Source: JACQHM01 sp964535215 (GTDB lineage Bacteria; Methylomirabilota; Methylomirabilia; Methylomirabilales; JACQHM01). From it: a DNA stretch of 64,000 nucleotides. The stretch spans positions 8,402 to 72,401 of the forward strand of contig CAZHST010000014.1 in assembly GCA_964535215.1 (NCBI GenBank). Direction: 5' to 3'. Position 1 is the first letter of the stretch, and each line of letters opens with the position of its first letter. A program made the translations under genes and the position numbers. Below, piece by piece: positions 1-8,685 of the stretch. The notes below the pieces were generated by a model. That model was not told the origin of the DNA. It worked only from the letters and a program-made list of their open reading frames with translations, and ran no database searches.

Positions 1-963
1 CCCGGGCTTCAGCCCCAGCACCTGACCGCGGTGAACGCCCTGGCCGCGATCACGGGGGCAGAGGTCCAGGGGGCGGTGTTGGGCTCCACCCATCTTCGCT
101 TCTCCCCCGGGGTGGGGCGGGAAAACGCGTACCGCTTCGCCGTGGGCACCGCCGGGTCCATCTCCCTCGTCCTCCAGGCGGTCCTCCTCCCCCTGGCCTT
201 CGCCAAAGGTCCCTCCCGGCTGGCCCTTTCCGGCGGAACCCATGTCCCGTGGAGCCCTCCCTACCAGTATACGACAGAGGTCTTCCTTCCCACCCTGGCC
301 CGGATGGGGGTGAAGGCGGAGATGGAGCTTCTCCGGTGGGGGTTCTACCCCAAAGGGGGAGGCGAGGTCCAGGGGATCGTTTACCCGGTCCATACCCTCC
401 AGCCGCTCGATTCCACCCTCCGGGGGGCCCTGGTCGGGATCCGGGGCCTCTCCGCCGTGGCGAACCTCCCGGTCTCCATCGCCAAGCGGCAAAAAGATCA
501 GGCTGAGATGAGGCTGAGGGAGGTCGGGCTTGAGGCCCGGATTGACCTGCTCGAGGTCGGGGCGAAGGGGCCCGGGACGTTCTTCTTCCTCTTGGCGGAA
601 TTCGAGGGGGCCCGGGCCGGGTTCAGCGCCTTGGGCGAGCGGGGAAAGCCAGCCGAGCGCGTGGCCGATGCGGCGGTCGAGGCCTTCCTGACCTATTGGA
701 GGAGCGGGGCCGCCCTCGACCCCTATCTCGCCGATCAGCTCCTCCTCCCTATGGCCCTTGCCGAGGGGGGTTCCGCGATGACCACTTCCCGGATCAGCCA
801 GCACCTCCTCACAAACGTTTGGCTAATCCAGCAGTTCCTCCCGATCCCGATCCGGGTCGAGGGGAAAGGGGGCGGCCCGGGACGGGTGACCGTGGAAGGT
901 GCCGGTGTCAGGAACCGTTCCCTTGATCCATCGTCCATCTGCGATGAACGCCGAGTCTCTTGA
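1..963 (+). CDS. rtcA: RNA 3'-terminal phosphate cyclase, 5' truncated
   Basis: Converts RNA 3'-phosphate ends to 2',3'-cyclic phosphates using ATP, through an adenylylated histidine. The reading frame is open from base 1, and its first residues (PGLQPQHLTAV) are a conserved RtcA segment, so the true start lies outside the window and the GTG at 31 is internal. Further family signs are the GGTHVPWSPP segment and the C-terminal HLLTNVWLIQQFL helix with conserved histidine. About 320 of the usual 340 residues are present. It overlaps the next gene by 20 bases, so the two are probably co-transcribed. RtcB, its usual partner in E. coli, is not visible here. Confidence 0.93.
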   Translation, partial: PGLQPQHLTAVNALAAITGAEVQGAVLGSTHLRFSPGVGRENAYRFAVGTAGSISLVLQAVLLPLAFAKGPSRLALSGGTHVPWSPPYQYTTEVFLPTLARMGVKAEMELLRWGFYPKGGGEVQGIVYPVHTLQPLDSTLRGALVGIRGLSAVANLPVSIAKRQKDQAEMRLREVGLEARIDLLEVGAKGPGTFFFLLAEFEGARAGFSALGERGKPAERVADAAVEAFLTYWRSGAALDPYLADQLLLPMALAEGGSAMTTSRISQHLLTNVWLIQQFLPIPIRVEGKGGGPGRVTVEGAGVRNRSLDPSSICDERRVS

Positions 964-2287
964 GTTCGTCCAGCGGATCCTCGAGGAAGCCCTCAGGGCG
1001 GGGGCCGAGGAGGCGGAAGGCTTCCTCCTCCGCTCCAGGGCAACGGTGGTGGATGTCAAGGACGGCCAGGTGGAAACCTTCGCCCTGGCGGATGAGGCCG
1101 GCCTCGGCCTCCGGGTCCTGCGGGATCAACGGATGGGCTTCACCTTCACCTCCGATCTCTCGGCGGGGGGCATCCGCCTGTTGATCGAAAACGCCCTTCA
1201 GGAGGCCCAGGTCTCGGCCCCCGATCCTGCCCACCAGTTCCCCGGGCCTTTCCCCGAATACCCGGAGCTTCCCACCCACGATCCTTCATTGCGGAGGGTT
1301 CCGGTTGAAGGGAAGATTCAACGGGCCCTTGCCTTAGAGCAGGCGGCCCGGAGCTTCGATAGGAGGGTCACAAAGGTTCGGAAGGCCTCCTACCGGGATG
1401 CCGACTATTCTGTCGTGATCGTCAATTCTCTCGGGCTTCAGGCCTCCTTCACGGGAACGTCCTGCACCACATCGGCCTCCGTCGTCGCCGAGGAGGGTGG
1501 GGCCGCCGAGGTCGGGTGGGAGTTCGATTTCAGCCGGTCCTTTCAGGGGCTTCAGGTGGAGGAGGTGGGGAGGAAGGCGGCGGAGCGGGCCGTCCGGATG
1601 CTGGGGGCCCGGTCTCTCCCCTCCCGGCAGGTAGATGTCCTCCTTGATCCGGGGGTGGCCTCAGAGCTTTTAGGCCTCCTGGCCTCCGCCTTGAGCGGGG
1701 AGGTTGTCCGGAAGGGGAAATCCCTCCTCGCCGGCAAAGTCGGCCAGAGGGTTGGCTCAGAGCAGGTCACGCTGATTGATGACGGGACCCTGTTGATGGG
1801 CCTGTTTGCCGCCCCCTGTGATGGGGAAGGGGTGCCTTCCCGCCGGACGGTCCTGATCGAGGCCGGGATCTTACGGGGCTACCTCTACGACACCATTAAT
1901 GCAGCGAAGGATGGGGTCTCCTCAACGGCCAGTGCCAGGAGGTCCAGCTACCGGACCCCTCCCGAGGTGGGGCCTTCAAATCTCTTTCTCGAGCCCCGTC
2001 GGGCCTCACCGGAGGAGCTGATGCAGGCGTTAGGGAAAGGCCTCTTGATCCTCTCGGCCTTAGGCGTGCACACCGCCAACCCGATCTCGGGTGACTTTTC
2101 CATCGGCGTGCAGGGGTTCTGGATCGAGGGGGGGAAGGTGGCGTTTCCCGTCAGGGGGGTGACCATCGCCGGGAACGTTGTCGGCCTCCTCCAGCAGGTG
2201 GAGGGGGTAGGGTCCGATCTTCGCTTCTTCGGGCGAACGGGCTCCCCCACCCTCCTGGTGCGAGGCCTTCAGCTGGCTGGCGGGTGA
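944..2287 (+). CDS. pmbA: TldD/PmbA-family protein, PmbA type
   Basis: Member of the TldD/TldE (PmbA) family, whose heterodimer is a metalloprotease that degrades unfolded peptides and matures some peptide products. The 447-residue protein begins MNAESLEFVQ. It has the N-terminal domain with a DGQVETF segment and the C-terminal domain ending in GVTIAGN and a GRTGSPTLLV-like tail. No HExxxH zinc motif is visible, which fits the non-catalytic PmbA/TldE partner rather than TldD. The ATG at 944 is preferred to the in-frame ATG at 899, because the family starts near this point and it reduces the overlap with rtcA to 20 bases. A TldD partner is not seen in the window. Confidence 0.93.
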   Translation: MNAESLEFVQRILEEALRAGAEEAEGFLLRSRATVVDVKDGQVETFALADEAGLGLRVLRDQRMGFTFTSDLSAGGIRLLIENALQEAQVSAPDPAHQFPGPFPEYPELPTHDPSLRRVPVEGKIQRALALEQAARSFDRRVTKVRKASYRDADYSVVIVNSLGLQASFTGTSCTTSASVVAEEGGAAEVGWEFDFSRSFQGLQVEEVGRKAAERAVRMLGARSLPSRQVDVLLDPGVASELLGLLASALSGEVVRKGKSLLAGKVGQRVGSEQVTLIDDGTLLMGLFAAPCDGEGVPSRRTVLIEAGILRGYLYDTINAAKDGVSSTASARRSSYRTPPEVGPSNLFLEPRRASPEELMQALGKGLLILSALGVHTANPISGDFSIGVQGFWIEGGKVAFPVRGVTIAGNVVGLLQQVEGVGSDLRFFGRTGSPTLLVRGLQLAGG

Positions 2288-2376
2288 TGGGGAGGTCAGG
2301 GGAGGCATGGCCATGGTGAAGACGGGCTGGAAAGGGGGATCGAGTGACTGGGGCTGGTGATGGTCTGGGGGAGAGG

Positions 2377-3933
2377 GTGACTGTTCTCAAAACGCTTGGC
2401 CTCTTCGTCCTGATCTTCCTCCTGGCCTTCACCACCTCCTCCTTTGCCCAAGAGGAGGCCGAGGTTGGGGTGGAGGTCGAGCTGCTCCTCTCCGCGGGGA
2501 TCCTGGATTACACCGAAGGGCGGTTCGAGGAAGCCCGGGAGAGCCTTTTAAAGGCCTATGGGTTGAACCCGAACCACAGGGAGGTCCTCTACTATCTCGG
2601 CCTGACATCTCTGGCCTTGGGGGAGTCCCGTCAGGCCGCGCAGTACCTGGAACAGGCGAGGGACCTTGCCCCCGAAAACCTGGATATCCGGCAGCAGCTC
2701 GGGGTGGCGTATCTCACAGCGGGGGAGCTGGAGAAGGCGGAGGAGGAGCTTCGCTTCGTCCAGGAGAGGGAGCCGAACCGGGAGAATCTCGGGTTTTTCC
2801 TGGGCTCCGTCGCCTTCCAGAAAGGCGAGTATGAGAAGGCCCTGGCCTTCCTTCGTCAGAATGTCTCGTCGGACCCCGAGTTTCAACAGCTCGCCCGCTA
2901 TTATGAGGGGTTGAGCCTGGAGCGCTTGGGGAGGAGGAGGGAGGCGGAGGAGACCTTAAGGCAGGCCGTCCAGGTGGGCCCTACCACCCCCGTGGGCCTC
3001 TCGGCTCAAAAGTTCCTGGAGGTCCTGAGGGCCCGGAGGAAGGAGGAGAGGAGGCTGAGGGTCTCGGCCACGTTCAACGTCCAGTACGACGACAATGTGC
3101 TCGCGGCCCCGACGGAGAATGTCTTTGGGCTCCGGGAGCGGGAGCGGAGGAGCGCCGGTGAGCTCCTCTTCCTCCGGGGGGAGTATGCCTTCGTCAAGAC
3201 GAGGGCTTGGGAGGGAAGCCTGGTCTACGCCTTCCTCCAGACGATCAACCATGATGTGGAGGGCTTCGACCTCCAGGACCATTATGTGGCCCTTTCAGGA
3301 CTCCGCCGGGGCACCCTGGGGAAGCTGCCGTACCAGGTGGGGTTTCAGGGGAGCTTCGACTACACGTTCCTAAGCGGAAGCTCCTATCTCAAGCGGTACA
3401 CGGTCCTCCCCTCCGTGACCCTGTTCGCCACCCGGGAGGTAATCTCCACCCTCGAGTACCGGCTCTGGAGGAAGGACTTCAGCCGGGCCCCTGCAGACCC
3501 GGCCAATGATCAGGATGCGATCAACCACATGATTGGCCTGGTCCAGTTCATCAGGTCAGCCAACGGTCGTCACTTCCTGAAGCTGGGGTACCAGTTCGAT
3601 GTCGAGGAGGCGGAAGGGCGAAACTTCGATTACGTGGGCCATAAACTCCTGGGGGGCTTCCAGGTCTCGCTCCCCCTGGAGGTCATCCTGGCCTTTCAGG
3701 CGGAGTTCCACTTCAGGGACTACCGTCATGCGCCCCCGGCCGGGGTCCCTCCTTTTTTCGGGCGGGAGCGAAGGGACATCGAGCAGACCTACCTTCTGAC
3801 CATCGTGCGAAAGCTCCCCATCGAGAACCTGACCCTGGCCTTTGAGTACCTCGGGACCCTTCACGGGTCGAACATCGAGGTCTTCGACTTCAAGAGGAAT
3901 GTCGTGAGCCTGGGTCTCCGGTGGGAGTATTGA
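2377..3933 (+). CDS. TPR protein with C-terminal beta-barrel-like domain
   Basis: Probably exported. GTG 2377 gives MTVLKTLGLFVLIFLLAFTT followed by SSFAQ, a clear signal peptide; GTG 2344 would add 11 residues. Residues about 30-220 are tetratricopeptide repeats (YYLGLTSLALGES, LGVAYLTAGELEKAEEELR). Residues about 230-518 alternate polar and aromatic residues and end in the aromatic strand NVVSLGLRWEY, typical of an outer-membrane barrel. The architecture resembles surface-assembly modifier-type TPR-barrel proteins. It lies 22 bases before the FecR gene and probably forms one unit with FecR and the CHASE2 cyclase, a grouping often seen. Exact function unknown. Confidence 0.8.
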   Translation: MTVLKTLGLFVLIFLLAFTTSSFAQEEAEVGVEVELLLSAGILDYTEGRFEEARESLLKAYGLNPNHREVLYYLGLTSLALGESRQAAQYLEQARDLAPENLDIRQQLGVAYLTAGELEKAEEELRFVQEREPNRENLGFFLGSVAFQKGEYEKALAFLRQNVSSDPEFQQLARYYEGLSLERLGRRREAEETLRQAVQVGPTTPVGLSAQKFLEVLRARRKEERRLRVSATFNVQYDDNVLAAPTENVFGLRERERRSAGELLFLRGEYAFVKTRAWEGSLVYAFLQTINHDVEGFDLQDHYVALSGLRRGTLGKLPYQVGFQGSFDYTFLSGSSYLKRYTVLPSVTLFATREVISTLEYRLWRKDFSRAPADPANDQDAINHMIGLVQFIRSANGRHFLKLGYQFDVEEAEGRNFDYVGHKLLGGFQVSLPLEVILAFQAEFHFRDYRHAPPAGVPPFFGRERRDIEQTYLLTIVRKLPIENLTLAFEYLGTLHGSNIEVFDFKRNVVSLGLRWEY

Positions 3934-3955
3934 CGGGGAGGCGAGGGGAGGAGCC

Positions 3956-4921
3956 ATGCCGGGAAAATGGATCGGTCGGGGCGGATGGTTCATCCTGGTC
4001 GGGATCATGGGGTTCTGCCTGGGCCTTGGGGCCCCTGCCGTCTACAGCGCCGAGAAGGCCGGGGGGGTTGTGGCCCTCCGGGGGCAGGTCACGGTCCTCC
4101 ACGAGGGGGTTGGAGCCCGGGAGGCCCTGCGGTTCAAGGATGATGTCTTCTGGAAGGATGAGATCAACACGGCCAGGCAGTCCGGGGCCAAGCTCCTGAT
4201 CCTCCGGAGGAGCCTCCTCACCCTCCGGGAGGAATCCCGGGTGGTGTTGAGAGAGGCGGATTTCCGGGACCCGGCCCGGGGTCGGTCGGTCCTGGAGATG
4301 GCCACGGGGAAGGTCCGGGCCCTGATCCAGAAGGGGGCCTTCGGGCCCGAGGGGGTCTTTGAGATCCGGACGCCGAACGCGGTCGCGGCCGTCAGGGGGA
4401 CGGATGTGATCGTCAACATCCTGAGCCCCCGGCTGACCCAGATCGTCGTCGTGAGCGGGCGGGCCCTCGTCCGGAACCTCCTGAAGGTGGCCGAGGTGCT
4501 GGTCAATCCGATGCAGATGACCGAGGTGATCGAGGACCGGGATCCGACCCCCCCTGTCCAGGTCTCCGCTGAATTCATCAGGGACCTGGTGAAGGACCTG
4601 GAGATTGACGAGCTGGCCGTGAAGGGGGATCAGCCCCCGCCTCCGGTGAAGGCCTGGGTGATGCAGCAGGCCGAGGACATTGAGACCCGGAGAGAGCAAA
4701 GGGACGAGACCCGGAGAGAGCAAAGGGACGAGACCCGGAGAGAGCCAAGAGAGCAAATCAAAGAGATTAGCAGGAGTATCAGCGACACCGGCGGGNNNNN
4801 NNNNNNNNNNNNNNNNNNNNNNNNNNNNNNNNNNNNNNNNNNNNNNNNNNNNNNNNNNNNNNNNNNNNNNNNNNNNNNNNNNNNNNNNNNNNNNNGGAGG
4901 TTTGTCGAGGCTGTTCGGTGA
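3956..4921 (+). CDS. FecR-domain protein, C-terminus interrupted by assembly gap
   Basis: Exported protein with a FecR domain. The signal peptide covers about residues 1-30 (FILVGIMGFCLGLGAPAVYS). The FecR core lies at about 70-165, with FEIRTPNAVAAVRGTD as the hallmark segment. The C-terminal part is charged and ends in an imperfect repeat RREQRDET before the gap at 4796. After the gap only RFVEAVR and a stop at 4919-4921 remain in the same nominal frame, but 100 Ns are a placeholder, so frame continuity and length cannot be trusted. It sits directly before the CHASE2 cyclase, a recurrent pairing. FecR domains here may sense or bind cell-wall or surface components; this is inference. Confidence 0.82.
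   Translation: MPGKWIGRGGWFILVGIMGFCLGLGAPAVYSAEKAGGVVALRGQVTVLHEGVGAREALRFKDDVFWKDEINTARQSGAKLLILRRSLLTLREESRVVLREADFRDPARGRSVLEMATGKVRALIQKGAFGPEGVFEIRTPNAVAAVRGTDVIVNILSPRLTQIVVVSGRALVRNLLKVAEVLVNPMQMTEVIEDRDPTPPVQVSAEFIRDLVKDLEIDELAVKGDQPPPPVKAWVMQQAEDIETRREQRDETRREQRDETRREPREQIKEISRSISDTGGXXXXXXXXXXXXXXXXXXXXXXXXXXXXXXXXXXRFVEAVR
4682..4753 (+). repeat. 24-bp in-frame tandem repeat
   Basis: Three units of 24 bases beginning gagacccggagagagc lie at 4682-4705, 4706-4729 and 4730-4753. The first two are identical and the third diverges at its end. The period is a multiple of three, so it encodes an 8-residue repeat rich in Arg and Glu in the FecR protein. The assembly gap begins 42 bases later, so further copies may have collapsed or broken the assembly. 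Confidence 0.95.
4796..4895. other. Assembly gap of 100 Ns
   Basis: Exactly 100 Ns, the conventional placeholder for a gap of unknown size. It lies inside or at the end of the FecR gene, next to the 24-bp tandem repeat. True length and content are unknown. Confidence 0.99.
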
Positions 4922-4945
4922 AACAGGGTCCAGGGGAGGTTCAAG

Positions 4946-7075
4946 ATGTCCCGTACCCTAAGGCGAATCGCCCCCAGGGGGAAGCGAAGGGGCGGTGAGC
5001 TGAAGCGGGCCCTTGTCCTCGGCTCTGGGACAGCCTTCCTGGTCCTTGCCCAGGTCTTTGGCCTCTTTGAGACCCTGGAGCTGAAAAGCCTTGACGTCCG
5101 TTTTATATTTAGGGGGCCCAGGCAGCCTCGTTCTCCGATCCTCCTTGTCACCATTGACGAGGACTCCTTCGATGAGCTGGGCCAGGCCTGGCCCTGGCCC
5201 CGGGATCTCCATGCCCGTCTCCTGGATCGGATCAGCGAGGGAAGACCGAAGGTCATCGGCCTGGACCTCCTCTTCGACGAGACCAAGGGGGAGGCTGAGG
5301 ATCGGGCCTTGACCCGGGCTGTCAAGCGGGCCGGAAACGTCGTCCTGGCCGGGATCTTCACGCAGGTTCAAGGCCCGTATGCGGTGAAGGAAGCCTTCAA
5401 GGGCCCGTTCCCGGAGCTCCGGGAGGCGGCGGCAGGCATCGGCTTCGTGAACATTGACCTGGATCGGGATGCCCTGGTCCGGCGGGTTTCTCTGGCCAGG
5501 ACCTACCAGGATCGGCTCTACGGAAGCTTTGCTTGGCAGCTTGCTACTTTGATCGGGGATCGGCCCCCCGGACCTCCCCCCCATCGGCCGGTCCTCATCA
5601 ACTTCCGGGGCCCGGCCGGGACCTTCGAGACCATCCCCTACTACATCGTCTTGCGCGGGGAGGTGGATTCTTCCCGCTTCAAGGACAGGATCGTCCTGAT
5701 CGGGGCGGCCGCCCCTATCCTCCAGGACCTGCACCCGACCCCTTTCTCCCTCCAGCACCGGATGCCGGGGGTCGAGGTCCAGGCCAACCTCCTGGATACC
5801 CTCCTTCAAGGGGACCCCATCGTCGAGACACCCCTGGGGCTTCAGCTCCTGATCCTGGTGGTGTTGGTCATGATGGCCTCGTTCACCACCATCCGCTTCC
5901 GCCCCCTCCTTGCCTTCTTCTCCTCCCTTGTCCTGGTCCTTATCTATTCTGGAGCGACCTTCTACGCCTTTACCAGATATGATCTCTGGCTCCCCCTGGT
6001 CCCCCCCCTGGGGGGGATCGGCCTTGCCTTCGCGGGCCTCACCGTCGTCCGGTACATTGAGGAGGAGCGGGAGAAGCGGAGGCTCTCGCGCTACTTCTCC
6101 CCCCAGGTGGTGGAGGCGATCCTCCGGGAGGGGAAGGACGAGGCCTTGGCCAGCCGCCGGCGAGAGGTCACGGTCCTCTTCGCCGATATCCGTGATTTCA
6201 CCACCATCTCCGAGAAGCTGGCCCCCGAGGAGGTGGTGACCCTCCTCCGGGAGTACCTGACCGCCATGACGGAGATCGTCTTGAGGTATGATGGAACCCT
6301 GGACAAGTATGTGGGGGACGCCATCATGGCCCTGTTCGGCGCCCCCTTCAGCCACGGCGATGATGCGGTCCGGGCGGTCCGGGCGGCCCTGGAGATGCAG
6401 GAGCGGGCCCTGGCCCTCTCCCCCTCCTGGGAGGCCCGCTGCGACCGCCCTCTACGGATCGGGGTCGGGATCAACACAGGCGAGGCGGTGGTGGGGACCA
6501 TCGGCTCCAAGCAGCGGTTAGAGTACACGGCCGTCGGGGACCCGGTGAACCTGGCCTCGCGGCTGGAAGGGATCACGAAGGAGTTTCAGGCCTCCATCGT
6601 GATCAGCCAGACGACTTACGAGGCGGTCCAGGGACTCTTCCCCACCCGGTTGCTGGGGGAGATCAGGGTGAAGGGACGGGAGGCCCCCGTCAAGGTCTAC
6701 ACCGTGGAAAAGCCGGAGAAGCGGAAGGCCCCGAGGGTTGCCGTTGAGCTCCCGATCCTGTTTGAAGGGGGGGAGATCTCCTGGTATGGCTCCGTGAAAA
6801 CCCTCAGCAAGGGTGGGGTTTGTGTGCGGAGCCCCAAGCCCTTGACCCTCCAGCAGGAGATCACCCTCCGCTTCAACCTGCCCCGCATCCCTCGGACCTT
6901 CTCCGTCCGCGGGAGGGTGGTCTGGAGCCGGGAGGAGGAGGCAGGGATCGAATTCCTCGACCTGATGGCCGAGGAGGTGGAGGCCCTTGCGGAGTTCGTG
7001 AAGGGGCAGGGGGCGGGAAAGGCCAACCCTAAGATGCCCCTCACCCCGGGGCCCTTGAACCCGGAGCGCCCATGA
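4946..7075 (+). CDS. CHASE2-class III adenylate cyclase-PilZ receptor
   Basis: Membrane receptor of 709 residues that probably makes cAMP from ATP in response to an extracytoplasmic signal. Order: one N-terminal membrane segment (about 22-42), a CHASE2 sensor (about 50-295), three membrane segments (about 300-375), a class III cyclase (about 405-590) and a C-terminal PilZ domain (about 595-690). Cyclase residues are in place: both metal aspartates (FADIRDFT, GDAIMALFG), the substrate lysine in LDKYVGD, aspartate in TAVGDPVN, and the Asn/Arg pair in VNLASR, which points to ATP. The PilZ domain has the RxxxR element (RKAPR), but the second motif reads TLSKGG with Thr instead of Asp/Asn. The stop overlaps the next start. 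Confidence 0.93.
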   Translation: MSRTLRRIAPRGKRRGGELKRALVLGSGTAFLVLAQVFGLFETLELKSLDVRFIFRGPRQPRSPILLVTIDEDSFDELGQAWPWPRDLHARLLDRISEGRPKVIGLDLLFDETKGEAEDRALTRAVKRAGNVVLAGIFTQVQGPYAVKEAFKGPFPELREAAAGIGFVNIDLDRDALVRRVSLARTYQDRLYGSFAWQLATLIGDRPPGPPPHRPVLINFRGPAGTFETIPYYIVLRGEVDSSRFKDRIVLIGAAAPILQDLHPTPFSLQHRMPGVEVQANLLDTLLQGDPIVETPLGLQLLILVVLVMMASFTTIRFRPLLAFFSSLVLVLIYSGATFYAFTRYDLWLPLVPPLGGIGLAFAGLTVVRYIEEEREKRRLSRYFSPQVVEAILREGKDEALASRRREVTVLFADIRDFTTISEKLAPEEVVTLLREYLTAMTEIVLRYDGTLDKYVGDAIMALFGAPFSHGDDAVRAVRAALEMQERALALSPSWEARCDRPLRIGVGINTGEAVVGTIGSKQRLEYTAVGDPVNLASRLEGITKEFQASIVISQTTYEAVQGLFPTRLLGEIRVKGREAPVKVYTVEKPEKRKAPRVAVELPILFEGGEISWYGSVKTLSKGGVCVRSPKPLTLQQEITLRFNLPRIPRTFSVRGRVVWSREEEAGIEFLDLMAEEVEALAEFVKGQGAGKANPKMPLTPGPLNPERP

Positions 7076-8685
7076 TGACCAGGATGCTGTTCCCCCTCTT
7101 GGGAGGGATCGCCCTCTTCCTGTACGGGCTTCGGTTGGCCGGCGAGGGGTTCCAACGGACCGCCGCCGGGAGGCTCCGCCACCTCCTGTCCGCGATCACC
7201 CGGAACCGGTTGATGGCGGCGGGGATGGGGGTGCTGATCACCCTGGTCCTCCAGTCCTCAGGGGCGATGGTGGGGATGCTGGTCCGATTTGCCGGATCAG
7301 GGCTCCTCCAGCTCCCCCAGGCGATGGGGGTCATCCTGGGGGCGGATATCGGCACCACCTTGACCGTCCAGCTCATCGCCTTCCGGTTCTTCGACCTTTC
7401 CTTTCTCTTCATCGGCTTCGGCTTCTTTACCATCTACCTGGCCAAGCGGCGGCGGTTCGCCGACCTCGGCCAGGGCCTCCTGGGCTTCGGGTTGCTCTTC
7501 TTGGGGATGAAGGTCATGGTGGAAGCCCTGGAACCTTTCAAGGGGGGCGGGCTTTTCCAGGAGGTGCTCCTTTCCCTGGGGGAGCAGCCTTTTCTGGTCA
7601 TCCTCCTTTCGGCCATCTTCACAGGCCTTGTCGCCAGCTCGGCCGCGACCATTGGCTTCGCCCTGACCCTGGCCCATCAGGGGCTCCTCCCGCTTTCCGT
7701 CGCCATCCCCTGGATCTTTGGGGCAAACATCGGCACCTGCACCAGCTCGTTGGCCGCCAGCATGGGGGGAGGCACCGAGGCCAAGCGGGTGGCCGTTGCC
7801 CATATCCTCTTCAAGGTCCTGGGTGTCCTCCTTTTCCTCCCTTTGACCCACCCCTTTGCCCGGTTCGTCGGGATGACCGCCACCGACCCGGCCCGGCAGG
7901 TCGCCAATGCCCACACCCTGTTTAATGTCCTGATTGCTGTCCTGTTCCTGCCCTTTATCGGCTTGGGGGCAAAGGTGATCGCCAGGCTCGTCCCGGAGGA
8001 GCGGAGGGCCGAGGATCCGTTCAAACCCCGGTACCTGGACGAGCATCTCCTTGAGGCCCCGGCCCTGGCCCTGGCCCAGGCCACCCGGGAGGCCCTCCGG
8101 ATCGCCGATATCGTCTCCGAGATGCTCCACCGAACCGGCGAGGCCCTCTTCCAGGACGACCAGGAGCTGATCGAGGCCATCGAGCGGAAGGATGATCAGG
8201 TGGATGCCCTGGAGCGGGAGGTGAAGCGGTACCTCACCAAGCTCTCCCAGCAGTTGTTGACCGACGAGCAGTCCAGGAGGGAGGTGGCCATCCTCGCCTT
8301 TGTCAATGACCTGGAGAACATCGGGGATATCGTGGAGCGGAACCTGATGGAGCTGGCGAAGAAGCGGCTGTCCCAGGGGGCCACGTTCTCCGAGGAGGGG
8401 GTGAAGGAGCTCCGGGCGCTCCATGCCAAGGTTTGCCAGAACCTGGAGACGGCCATCTCGGCCTTCGCCAGCCACGACCCCTTCCTGGCCCAGAAGGTGC
8501 TGGACCGGCGCTCGGAGATTGGCCAGATGGAGCGAAGCTTCCGCCAATCCCACATCCAGCGCCTCCACGAGGGGCTGCCGGAGTCTATCGAGACCAGCGA
8601 GATCCACCTGGACATCCTGACGAACCTGAAGCGGATCAACTCCCACGTGAGCGCCATCGCCCACTCGATCCTGGAGGCCCTCTGA
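7072..8685 (+). CDS. Na+/phosphate cotransporter family protein with PhoU domain
   Basis: Polytopic inner-membrane transporter of the Na/Pi cotransporter II (NptA/YjbB) family, 537 residues. The two inverted half-repeats carry the characteristic QSSGAMVG and ASSAATIGFALT segments and the paired GADIGTTLTVQL and GANIGTCTSSLA motifs. The hydrophobic part ends near residue 310. It is followed by a helical PhoU-like domain (about 335-537), which in this family probably gates or regulates transport. It overlaps the cyclase gene by 4 bases and the next gene by one base (TGATG), so it is translationally coupled. Phosphate import is the likely direction, but YjbB-type members can export. Confidence 0.92.
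   Translation: MMTRMLFPLLGGIALFLYGLRLAGEGFQRTAAGRLRHLLSAITRNRLMAAGMGVLITLVLQSSGAMVGMLVRFAGSGLLQLPQAMGVILGADIGTTLTVQLIAFRFFDLSFLFIGFGFFTIYLAKRRRFADLGQGLLGFGLLFLGMKVMVEALEPFKGGGLFQEVLLSLGEQPFLVILLSAIFTGLVASSAATIGFALTLAHQGLLPLSVAIPWIFGANIGTCTSSLAASMGGGTEAKRVAVAHILFKVLGVLLFLPLTHPFARFVGMTATDPARQVANAHTLFNVLIAVLFLPFIGLGAKVIARLVPEERRAEDPFKPRYLDEHLLEAPALALAQATREALRIADIVSEMLHRTGEALFQDDQELIEAIERKDDQVDALEREVKRYLTKLSQQLLTDEQSRREVAILAFVNDLENIGDIVERNLMELAKKRLSQGATFSEEGVKELRALHAKVCQNLETAISAFASHDPFLAQKVLDRRSEIGQMERSFRQSHIQRLHEGLPESIETSEIHLDILTNLKRINSHVSAIAHSILEAL

Noticed and set aside
4958..6355. 465-residue open frame on the minus strand inside the CHASE2-cyclase gene
   Set aside because: It is antisense to a gene with intact catalytic motifs, its product is low-complexity (Gly, Asp, Glu, Pro-rich), and high GC keeps the opposite frame open.
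7297..8664. 455-residue open frame on the minus strand opposite the Na/Pi transporter
   Set aside because: Shadow frame of a clear transporter gene; no domain and no initiation signals.
8433..8684. N-terminal extension of the dikinase regulator
   Set aside because: Out-of-frame reading of the transporter's PhoU domain; ATG 8685 matches the family N-terminus.
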